NCBI GenBank assembly: GCA_023014485.1
Contig: JAJOZX010012043.1
Span: 1 to 64,000 of the forward strand
From: Bathynomus jamesi
Taxonomy: Eukaryota > Arthropoda > Malacostraca > Isopoda > Cirolanidae
Direction: 5' to 3'
Length of the DNA: 64,000 nt
Shown: piece by piece, positions 46,673 to 56,473 of the stretch
Position numbering within the stretch: the stretch's first letter is position 1
How the letters are laid out: every line of letters starts with the position of its first letter
Translations under genes and position numbers: made by a program
Notes under the pieces: generated by a model
What the model was told of the DNA's origin: nothing
Database searches by the model: none
Seen by the model: the letters and a program-made list of their open reading frames with translations, nothing else

Positions 46673-48320
46673 GAAATAGCTAATCAATTTTCTAACTCAA
46701 CTCTCCAATGTATGAAAGCTGAGATAGTTTAAGTTTTACTTCAAATTTAAATTGATATGAAGAAGTGCTTCACAACATTACTCTCTCCAAACGTTTAACT
46801 TTCAGGTGATATCCATTATTTCTTGTAATTGACTTTGTATCCTTAACAAATCACATCCTACATAATTCACATTATAAGAGCCATTTATCATTTGAAATTC
46901 CTGAAGTAGTCCAACTCTAACTCTACGTTTAGAAGCGAATACATATGATTCAGCTCAGCTTTCTCATAAGTTTTACTTTAAATTTATTTAATTACTTTGG
47001 TTGGTCTAGCATCAACATTTCCTAATTTTTCAGTGTCTTTTCTCGATTACAGGTTGTCAAACTTAGAGACTTAACTTAGAGTTAGCTTACTGTATATGAA
47101 GAGTTCGAGGTCTAAGGGAAGGCTCTGGGCCACAGGTTATAATTTTTAATCTTAGACCTATCCTAATAAGGGAAGTTAATAAGTACGGTGAAAAACTTAC
47201 AAATCCTAATCCTTCATAGAATAAGTGCACAAATATAATAATTTTATCCTCTTTTCCAGATAGCCTATAAATACAAATTAAAAAATGAAAGGTCGAGTTG
47301 ATGGTTCATATATACTACTCCCATTTAGAGTGCATCTTTTCTGATTTACTTGTTTCCTCCTTACATGCAGACTCTTTCAATTCCTGAAGAAGATTTTAAA
47401 CTTCTTCGCAAGATTTCTGGTCGTTTGGACACGTTCCTGGAAAGGAATCTCGAAGCGGGTCACCAAAATCTCAAGAAAGGTAAAAATCACATTATGACCA
47501 ACGATTTGTTTCCACCAAACTTTAAACTTACAATATTCACAATAAATTAATTTTACTCTCTTGACAGTATTTAAGGTAAAAAAAATTTATTTGTAAACTT
47601 CTGATATTAATTTAGAGTTTATGATGAAAATTACATTTAATTTGAACCACAAACTCTTGTTAATATTTTGAGAAAGTCACCTAAATTAAAATTTTAACTT
47701 TCTAACATCTTAAAAGCGGATTTAAAGACAAAAGTGAGTAAATTTAATTGACTTTTAAACATAGATTTTTCTTAATTTCCACAATGACAACCTATAAAGA
47801 GAAAATGTTTTCTATTAAATTCTTTAAGAACATTATGAAACTTAGATTTTTAAAACAATATTAAAGAATAACTGAGTATCCTGTAAAAAAAGAAAGCAGA
47901 ATACCGGGTGTTGATAAATTATATTTGCAAATTCAAACCCTTTTAATATACTAATTAAGTTTTTACAGTGATTCTATTTGCTGCATTTGAAAGAACATCT
48001 CACAGAATTTTTTCTTACATAACGAAACTTGCCGATATTTCGGACCTGAAGATCAGGATTACTGATGCCATTGTGACTGTTAAATACAGGAATGAGAAAT
48101 ATTTTGAAATTAGATTATTTAAAATTTGGAGTTGAGAATAGAGTGGGGTTTTGAACCCCTTTTTGAGCAGTGAAATGTAAATCTCGAAGGATTTTAGTTA
48201 ACAATTAACTGACAATTTATTTGTGAAAAGTCTAATTTTAAATGGAATTTCCGTCACCAATTAGACGATTAAAGGAATTTGAATGCATATATATAAAATT
48301 ATATTAACTATATATACTCT

Positions 48321-48361
48321 AATAATAATAATAATAATAATAATAATATAATAATAATATA
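48321..48361 (+). repeat. (AAT)n / (TA)n microsatellite
   Basis: Interrupted repeat orthologous to 9791-9833. Confidence 0.75.
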
Positions 48362-49229
48362 TATATATTATATATTGTGGTAAAACATTTAGTATAAAAT
48401 ACTTTTAATTATTAACATAATAATAATAATAAAGAGTTAACAAGGGAAAATTTGAGTTACTAATATATTATTTATCATTCATTAATTTACCATTGATTAA
48501 GTTATTAATTATTTATATATAAAGAGAGAATGCATTAAATTCACTGGATTATAATAGGTGGGTTTTAGTAAGAATTGTTGGAAGAGCGGCATCAAGGCTG
48601 CTCCGGAAATTATAAGTTAGAATGGTGACACCTCACAATGTTGGTGACTTCTGCTTCATTTACAAATAATTAAAAATAATTTTAAAATCTTGGACATTCG
48701 AATATAAATAATTTATTAAATAAATAGATAAAGAGAGAATAGACAGTAGATAGGTAAAGAGATAAATGGGTGGATAAATGAATAAAAAATTCATATATAA
48801 ACTGATAAGATGAGATACGAAGGTAAATATATTAAGTTTCAATAAAATTAATTGATCAGTTAATGTAAGTGATCAATAGATAATAATAAATAATTTATAC
48901 GTGTGTTAATCTAAAACGTTTAGTTTAAAATATTAATATTGGAATTAAATGTAAATTTAACAAAATATTAAAATAAGATAAATTAACAAAGTGAAATTAA
49001 GTATGAATAAAGTTAATTACTTAAACAATCAATAATTACATATTAAAGTCACTAAAATGAAAGGATAAATAAACCTTAGAATAAATGATGAATACGATTC
49101 ATTTACATAATATTAAAACAAAATATTAGATTTATATATTATATTATAAAATATAAAATATATTTAAAATATGTTATAAAAAAGGAATATTTTAATTATT
49201 ACTAGAAGAGAATCTGCCCTTTGTGCGGA

Positions 49230-50096
49230 TAGAGAAAATCCTTGCCTATGGGCACGCTATCTTTGGTTGTTCCTGCGGAAGGCTGTTGTTACCCTTCGAG
49301 TAATACATAGTGACTTTACAGTAAAATATATATGATACACACAGACTGTGCATCGGACAAGGAACTCTTCTAAGAAAATTAAATCCACTATAGTCCGAAT
49401 AAGTAATGGTAGATGACAAATACCATAGTTTTTTCTTTTTCATGATGCTAGCCCGACGTGGGCAACGGGTCACTCGCAAAGAGATCCCAAAAATATAGCT
49501 TCCCTCACCAGCGATCTGCAAAGGAGATAGGATCCAGCTTTGGGACAGGAGTTCACTGTTCCATGCACGGTCTGTGTGTATCATAAAAAACCTGAGGGAA
49601 CCATTCTGAGTTCATTCCCATTATGAAACGGACATGTTATGTGTCTTGAAAAGTGGACGCTCAATTCTGCCAGTTGAGGTTTAAGTTTTTGTTTTTGGCT
49701 GAAAATATAATACTTACCCCTTTTTCTTTGATGTATTCAATCTGACGTGAAGGCAGCGAGTCTTTTGCTTATATTCAGGTTCTAAATGTAGCTGGGCTAG
49801 GCTGCTTTAAACCCTAGATCCTGTCTCAAAGCTGGATTCTATCTGCTTTGCAGATAGCTGGTGAAGGAAGCTATATTTCTGGGACCTCTTTGCGAGTGAC
49901 CCGTTGCCCACGTCGGGCTCGCATCATGAAAAAGAAAAAACTATAATATTTGTCATTTACCATTACTTATTCGGACTATAGTGGATTTAATTTTCCTAGA
50001 AGAGTTCCTTGTTCCATGCACAGTCTGTGTGTATCATAAAAACCTCAGGAACAATTCTGAGTTCATTCCCATATATATATATATATATATATATAT
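49230..50096. mobile_element. Foldback unit with about 250-bp arms, copy 1
   Basis: A left arm (about 49325-49600) contains ATCCACTATAGTCCGAATAA and CACCAGCGATCTGCAAAGGA. The right arm (about 49830-50070) carries the same sequence inverted. The centre contains GAAAAGTGGACGCTCAATTC. Ends in (TA)n at 50073-50096. The same structure recurs at 51.72-52.38 kb. No coding motif; class unknown. Confidence 0.6.
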
Positions 50097-50466
50097 AACA
50101 TTAAAACTAACCAACTGGTTGGGTTAATTGAGTGCCCAGTTTGGTTAGCCGGGCATTCAATAATTTTTTCCGTATTTTTCAATTACTTTTAAGCAACTTT
50201 TACCAAATAATTTTTCTCTCGAAGAGACGTTTCTGTGTTTTAGGTTGTGACAGACACACAGACAGACATATAGATAGAGAGACAGACAAACAGATAGACA
50301 GCCAGGCAGACAGACAGCATATATATAGACTTTAAAGAATTCAAATTTTTGTCTAATTAAAAAAAAATTTAAGGACGGACGGACAGGACTCCCTTTTTAT
50401 GTATAGATCGACCGTGGTAGTGTTCTCCAATGCATTAATTGGCGCACAGTCATAACCTTTGCTCAC
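50097..50466. other. Spacer with a CAGA-rich simple repeat
   Basis: Around 50245-50320 it is dominated by GACAGACA and CAGACAGA units. Nothing else recognised. Confidence 0.5.
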
Positions 50467-50470
50467 TGCT

Positions 50471-50476
<6 letters not shown>

Positions 50477-50515
<39 letters not shown>

Positions 50516-50537
50516 TATATATATATATATATATATG

Positions 50538-50613
<76 letters not shown>
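50477..50613 (+). repeat. Long (TA)n microsatellite
   Basis: About 135 bp of TA with rare interruptions, used as target by the mariner M2. Confidence 0.9.
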
Positions 50614-51526
50614 CAGGGCGTCCCAAAAAAATGTATACACACTTTAACAGCTGATAGCTCAATTGATGTTTCTTTCTTTCCAAGTTAAACCCATTAGAAT
50701 TAATAATGGCAGTCAGACTAAGCTTTGAACAAAGGAAATTCATTCTAAAATGCTACTGGAAGTGTGAAAACGCAGTTGAAGTGCAAAGACAGTTTAGGAG
50801 GGAGTTTCAAACAGATCCACCAACGCGACTTACCATCACTCGAATTAGAGATAAGTTTGAAGCCGATGGAACTGTTCAGAATGTCCACAAGAAGCGTTCC
50901 GGAAGACCACGGACATCGACAAGCCCCACAAAGCAAGAAAGAGTACTGGAAACGTATCACCAAAGTCCAAGAAAATCTGTGCGGCAAGCGAGTCGTGAGG
51001 TAGGAATTTCAGAATCGTTTGTCCAACGCATTTTGAAGCGCTGTCAATGGAAAAGTTACATTCCAAGATTAGTCCATGCTATTAATGAAGATGATGATCC
51101 GGACCGAAGAGTGGAGTATTGCGAGTGGTACTTGGCACGATGTGGATGTGGATTGGACGAAGGGGTTTCGTAGAATACCCTCCGCGTTCACCAGACCTCA
51201 CACCACTAGACTTTTTTTTATGGGGATACTTAAAAGACAAAGTCTACGCTATAAAACCTGCAACAGTCGCTGAATTGAGAGCAGCCATTCAACGAGAATG
51301 CACACAAATACCAAACGAAATGTTTCGTGATGTTTGCGATTCCATTGCTTCGCGTTATCAGCAGTGCCTAGACCAGAACGGACGTCAGTTTGAAAACAGG
51401 CGTTGACAAAACAATTAAATAATGTCTGTAGATTCTACTACATTTTGAAAATGAAATGTATTTTAATAAACACTGCCTTTATAAGTATTTAAAGTGTGTG
51501 TGTGTACATTTTTTTGGGACGCCCTG
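50614..51526 (+). mobile_element. Internally deleted mariner, copy M2
   Basis: Ends CAGGGCGTCCCAAAAAAAT and its inverse, TA flanks within a TA microsatellite. 50706-51173 encodes the DNA-binding half (155 codons). From 51119, in another frame, come [34 protein letters not shown] and the end GRQFENRR at 51406. The catalytic centre, with the first two Asp, is deleted at the same junction (CGATGTGGATGTGGATTGG) as in M1. It can only move with help from a complete relative. Confidence 0.85.
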
Positions 51527-51534
51527 TATATAAC

Positions 51535-51588
51535 TAACGTAAAGAACGACGCTTGTATAGGAGAATATTCCGCGTGTTTGCAGTTAAA

Positions 51589-51655
<67 letters not shown>

Positions 51656-51720
51656 AAGAACGACGCTTGTTAGAATATTCCGCGTGTTTGCAGTTAAAAT
51701 GCATATATATATATATAATA
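51535..51720. repeat. Two short units ending in (TA)n
   Basis: GTAAAGAACGACGCTTGT, then AGAATATTCCGCGTGTTTGC, then AGTTAAAATG plus (TA)n, repeated twice (about 51538 and 51653). Variants occur at 52394 and, inverted, around 52595-52620. Confidence 0.65.
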
Positions 51721-52380
51721 TATATGTTAAACACAGACCGTGCATGGAACAAGGAACTCTTCTGGGAAAATTAAATCCACTATAGTCCGAATAAGTAAGG
51801 GTAAATGACAAATACCATAGTTTTTCTTTTTCATGATGCAAGCCTCTCGCAAAGAGGTCCCATAAATATAGCTTCCCTCACCAGCTATCTGCAAAGCAGA
51901 CAGGATCCAGCTTTGGGACATGGATCTAGGGTTTAAAGCAGCCTAGTTTTATGTGCCTTGAAAAGTGGACGCTCAATGTCCCGGTTGAGGTTTAAGTTTT
52001 GTTTTTTGGCTAAAAATACAATAGTTACCCCTTTTTCTTTGATGTATTCAATCCGACGTGAATGCAACGAGTCTTTTGCTTATATTGAGGTTCTAAATGT
52101 AGCAGGGCTAGGCTGCTTTAAACCCTAGATCCATGTCCACAGCTGGATCCTGTCTGCTTTGCAGATAGCTGGTGAGGGAAGCTATATTTATGGGAACTCT
52201 TTGCAAGAGACCCGTTGCCCACGTCGGGCTTGCATCATGAAAAAGAAAAACTATGGTATTTGTCATTTACCATTACTTATTCGGACTAGAGTGGATTTAA
52301 TTTTCCCAGAAGAGTTCCTTGTTCCATGCACGGTCTGTGTTTAACATATAAGTTTCTCAGGGGACCATTCTGAGTTTGTG
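51721..52380. mobile_element. Foldback unit, copy 2
   Basis: Same arms as 49.23-50.10 kb: CCACTATAGTCCGAATAAGT and CACCAGCTATCTGCAAAGCA on the left, inverted from about 52140 to 52350. Centre with TGAAAAGTGGACGCTCAATG. Flanked by (TA)n on both sides. Confidence 0.6.
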
Positions 52381-52384
52381 TATA

Positions 52385-52644
52385 TATATATATGTAAAGA
52401 ACGACGCTTGTTAGAAGTGTGTCCGCACAAGAAGAGAGAAAACAAGTAATGAAAAATGAGGCACCTCACAGGAATCGAACCCAGGATCATCCGATTGCCG
52501 GTAAGACATGCTAACCATTACGCCGAGATTCCCTGGAAGTGCCTCATTTTTCATTACTTGTTTTCTCTCCTCTTCTTGTGCGGACACTCTTTTAACAAGC
52601 GTCGTTCTTTACATTAATTATTCTGTGTCTTTGCAGTTAAAATG

Positions 52645-52645
<1 letters not shown>
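52385..52645. mobile_element. tRNA-like sequence inside inverted arms
   Basis: Arms AGAAGAGAGAAAACAAGTAA, TGAAAAATGAGGC and their inverse enclose a minus-strand tRNA-like block (about 52466-52540) with GTAATGGTTAGCATG, ACCGGCAAT and GGGTTCGATTCC. The anticodon stem is mismatched. Same architecture as 27.74-28.24 kb with different sequence. Confidence 0.6.

Positions 52646-52736
<91 letters not shown>
52646..52736 (+). repeat. (TA)n then (GT)n microsatellite
   Basis: About 66 bp TA followed by 12 GT units; orthologous in place to 10611-10647 of copy 1. Confidence 0.85.
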
Positions 52737-52742
<6 letters not shown>

Positions 52743-52749
52743 TTCACTT

Positions 52750-53372
52750 GAAACGCGTGAACTTCTTTTTTGAGAAATAGCTCTCAGGAAAATGAAATAT
52801 TTACTTCGAGTACTTTCAACTCTTCTTCAGGGAATTATTCCAATTAATTTCGTAATTATTGCTACGTACATGAGCAAGTATGGCGTTAGATGCATTGGCT
52901 TTGCAAATACAATATTTATGATGCATGATTCTAATAGCGAAAGTTTTGCCTGTTTCACCAATATAGACTAAATTACAATAATTACACTTAATAGAATAAA
53001 TACGTGCAGGGACATTCACAGAGTTATTACGAATGAATAAACTCTTCATCGAATTAATGTAAAGTAAACATAACATTAATTCCAACGTCCCGAATGACGT
53101 GAGTGAAGTGAATTAAATTGTTATGATATGGCAAACACAATATGTTATTAAATACGTCCTTATCTGTCTTACTTTTATAAAAAGATTTCTTTTCTTTATT
53201 TAGAGAAATGTCCAAGAAATAATTCGGAAAACATAATTTGCTTTTACTTTAAAACAACTAAAATTCACTGTGTAAAAATTGTGGGCTAATTATTATTGTC
53301 AAAGCTTTGAAGACAGAAATAAATATAATGTGAGGGTTTCAATCTTTGGTGAGATTCGTGATAAGGCATGTA
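52750..53372 (-). mobile_element. Penelope-like element remnant with GIY-YIG domain, copy 3 allele
   Basis: 52816-53085 is open on the minus strand: RIYSIKCNYCNLVYIGETGK then TFAIRIMHHKYC, NAILAHVRSNNYEINW. C-x2-C, YIGETG, the Arg and the H-x-x-x-x-x-W tail fit the GIY-YIG endonuclease that follows the RT in Penelope-like elements. The RT itself is not seen. The PLE segment seems to extend upstream (53085-53280). It is cut at 53372 by transposon B. Confidence 0.7.
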
Positions 53373-56300
53373 AGGGTGTATCATGCTCAGATCGAATATT
53401 GAAAAAACTTGAAATTTCAAGATTGCAGTATGTATTCCTCTGTAAAATTTAATTTTAAGAGGGGTTCGTCTTCTGCAACTTTTCCGAAAAATCGCATTTA
53501 AGTGTTCAGAATCGCACTTTTTTTTCGAAAAATAGGATTTTTGGCCAATTTCAAAGACTTGGTAGCCTGAAATGACCTCCAAATGTTCCATATTGTTCAC
53601 ATACACCCTTAAGCATTTCTATGGGCAGGCTTGGAGCCATTGAAGATCAGCCAAAGTGGTTCATAACCCTTAAAATAACCAAAATCACCCAAAATGGCCC
53701 AAAACTAAGGAATTGTATGATTTTTAGCCTCATAGACATCAAATTTCGCGGCTGTTCTCTTCATCAGGCAGAATCTTTTTGTTCTTCTTTCTTAATCTTG
53801 CATTTTCTTTTTTTTAGAAACGCCTCCACCAATTTTTATTTATTTTCTCTTTGGCATCACTGAGTGTGATGGCAGCTGCCCCCACCTTTGCGCAAGCTGC
53901 TGTGACGTTCAACCTTTTTTTTGCAATTGCAATTCTTCTTTAATATTTGTATAAGTCCCTCCTCCACCCCCAGCTTGTAATAATATGCTGGTCAACTGAA
54001 TGTTTTGAGATTTTTTCTTCGGAAAGCATCTTGATTTGTCTAGCAGGTCTTGTAGAGATCTAAAACATGTTCATAATGTCTTGCTTTGACTTGAAAACTG
54101 GCAACAATTCTCTGTGATCGATCCTAGCATGAAGAAAACCATCTCTCCTCTCTTGCCTATACACTGCATGAGCTGCAGCCGAAACTTCCAGGACTGCTCT
54201 TTCACAGCTTTGAGTGTGAACTGAGAAGTTTTCAACTTCAAGTGGAGACCTGAGAAGCTCCTCAACTTCTCCTCTTGACATCTTACAAGTGAAGAGTGGC
54301 TCATACAGTTTCTCCTTATCCAATTAATCAGAGTAATTGGAGAAGTGGCAATAAAATTCAGTTTAGGGTTTCTATGAGTTCTCAGACTCATGTCTCCATA
54401 CTGAGACTTACCTCTGATCTTCTTGATCATCTCAATCTCCCATGCCCTCTCCTCCTCCTCACTGCACAGGAGAGAGGAGGAGGAGCATGTGAGCATGATA
54501 TGCTCCTCGAGCTATCACATGAGTGATTATGTTCCTGACTTCAGAGGTCTGGCTTCTCAGCAGTCCCAGAGCGGTCACAATATGGTGAGGTCCATATCTC
54601 ATGTGGTGCTTCACCTTGATCTCAAAATACATCTTGAAGTAGAAGTCCAGGCAGAACTTCAGCAGCACCTCCAGTTTCTTCAACACCTCCCCCTTCAAAC
54701 CATGCTGCCTCATCCACAGCATCAACAAAGCCTCACCTGTAGTCAGCCAGCGTGACTGATTCAGTGGGTCACACTTCAGACCAGCAACTTCCTTGCTCAA
54801 ATCTCCTGTCTTGAGAGCTTGATCAGTAGGTAGCAGTCCTTCTGGTCAGTGCTAAGGTTCTGAGCACTAATCCACTCAAACAGAGCCTGAGCTATCTTCA
54901 GTGCAGGTTTCTCATTTCCTTCAGGTTCTTCTGGTGTACAATGGAAGAGATACTTCCCCTCAGGTTCCCAGGTAACACTATAGTGCTCTTCAGTTGTAAT
55001 ATCAGGATGGAAGCGGCCAGTTTCTTCATTGTACCTCATGATCTTTGTCTTCTTATCTTGTTTTCCATCAAAGAAAATTCCTTTGATCTCCTCTCCCTCT
55101 GTACTTTTCTCCAGGGCCTCCACCGAGGCACCTATTACAGACTCCTTGCCCCTCCACATCTTCATCCTGTCAACAGCTAGATATGCCTTATCAGCGGATA
55201 GATGGCCAGCTTTGATGAGATCTTGCAAGAAACCAGTTGCAATGGCTGCTGCAGGAGTGTTTGCCACCTTGAACCTGACTGCAGCCGCAGCAGTGCTTGA
55301 GATATCCATGTAGTTCCTCCTGGCAGATGTGGAGACTTTGCCAGTGTTGACACTGGAGCTTCTGCCTGGTGCAGTACTGGAAAAATCTGTCAGCAGTAGG
55401 AGCTGCTCTGCCTGGAGACTCTTGCAAGGAAGTCACCTCATCTTCATCACCATCATCAGCTCTAAGCAGTAGCTCCTTTTCTTCTTCCTCTTTTCTGTTT
55501 CTCTTCTCAGCTGCCTTCTGTTCTTCCTCCTTCCTCTTAGCAGCCTTTACCTGCTTCACTGTTTCCTTCACATCAACAGATGCCATCCGGAAGCCAGAAA
55601 CTTCTGAGGTTTTGATCCTCTGGTAATGGAGCCACTCTAACTCTAGCTTTGGAATCTTCTGAGGCAGAGGACAGTCACAGTTCACATGAACTCTAGCAGC
55701 ACAGCCAGAGCAGCCAGATGCTTCAGTTCCACAGAGAGTGATATCATGTCTGCAGGTTGTTATGTCAAACAATGTATCAAGTTCAGATATTCTCTTCCCT
55801 CTCTTTGCAGCCTTCACTCTGCCATTCACTAGGTCAATCATTTCATTCCACCTGACAAGAATCTTCCTGGCAATGGATCTCTCTTGAATGATAACAGGAG
55901 GAGTGAACTTGGCATTGCTTTTGCCCACTGTGCCAGTACCAGTGATGCCAAGTCCTTAGCCAAATCTTGCAGAGAGTACTGAGCTCTCTTCATATCATCC
56001 AGAAGCAGCTTCTCTTCCTGGAGGAGGATTCCTCTCTGAAACACAGCTCTCCAGGTTGGAACTTCTGTGGGAAATAACTGCTTGCCTGGACCCACCAGAT
56101 CACTCAGCTTTGAACCAGAACTTTTTCTGGTCTTTCGTCCTTGCTTAGCCATGGTGGCTACACAATCTTCACCAAGCTTTGTATCTGAAACATAGAAAAT
56201 TATCAGTGAAACTCTAGTAGCCTATAACAGCTGTTACAATGGTTTTGTTTGGTAAGAAACCGGTCTGTTATATTTGTACGACAGTGTATGTCCTGCACAG

Positions 56301-56463
56301 CTGTTCTGTACATAACCAGAAAAAGAAAAAGTGGAAATTTGAACATTTAAACGTGATTTTTAGCAAAAGTTCAAGAAAACAAACCTCTCCTAAAATTTAA
56401 TTTTACCTAGGAATACATACTGGCAATCTTGAAATTCGCGCTTCAATGAGCATGATACACCCT
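53373..56463 (-). mobile_element. Transposon B: unclassified TIR element with about 140-bp ends
   Basis: AGGGTGTATCATGCTCA at 53373 and its inverse ending at 56463. The inverted similarity continues about 140 bp inwards (ATTTCAAGATTGC, AGTATGTATTCCT, TTTAATTTTA) with one small gap. Flanks are CATGTA on the left and AATGTA on the right; uninterrupted copy 1 reads AAATGTATATAAAG near 11279, so a 5-6 bp target duplication is likely. It carries one gene on the minus strand. Because copy 1 lacks it, it inserted after the duplication. Confidence 0.8.
54060..56152 (-). pseudogene. Transposon B protein, uncharacterised family, several frame breaks
   Basis: Order from the start: MAKQGRKTRKSSGSKLSDLV; LAQWAKA (frame change near 55920); SELDTLFDITTC with C-x2-C-x5-H-x2-C-x-C; QKIPKLELEWLHYQR; a K/E-rich segment; a frame change near 55330; MDISSTAAAAV, AAAIATGFLQDLIKAGHLSA; GIFFDGKQDKK; TTEEHYSVTWEPEGKYLFH; ALFEWISAQ and LSTDQKDCY (frame change near 54830); NQSRWLTTG; FEIKVKH; then in two frames to HTQSCERAVLEVSAAAHAVY, RRDGFLHARIDHRELLP and the end at 54060. 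In relatives as I remember them, a DGT/NTG-containing segment stands between the ALFEWI-like and STDQ-like parts. It is absent here, so the catalytic region may be deleted. Transposase function is inferred from the TIR context. Confidence 0.65.
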
Positions 56464-56473
56464 AATGTACAGT

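Noticed and set aside
50353..50743. Long Ile-Tyr-rich ORFs on both strands
   Set aside because: They are translations of (TA)n microsatellite.
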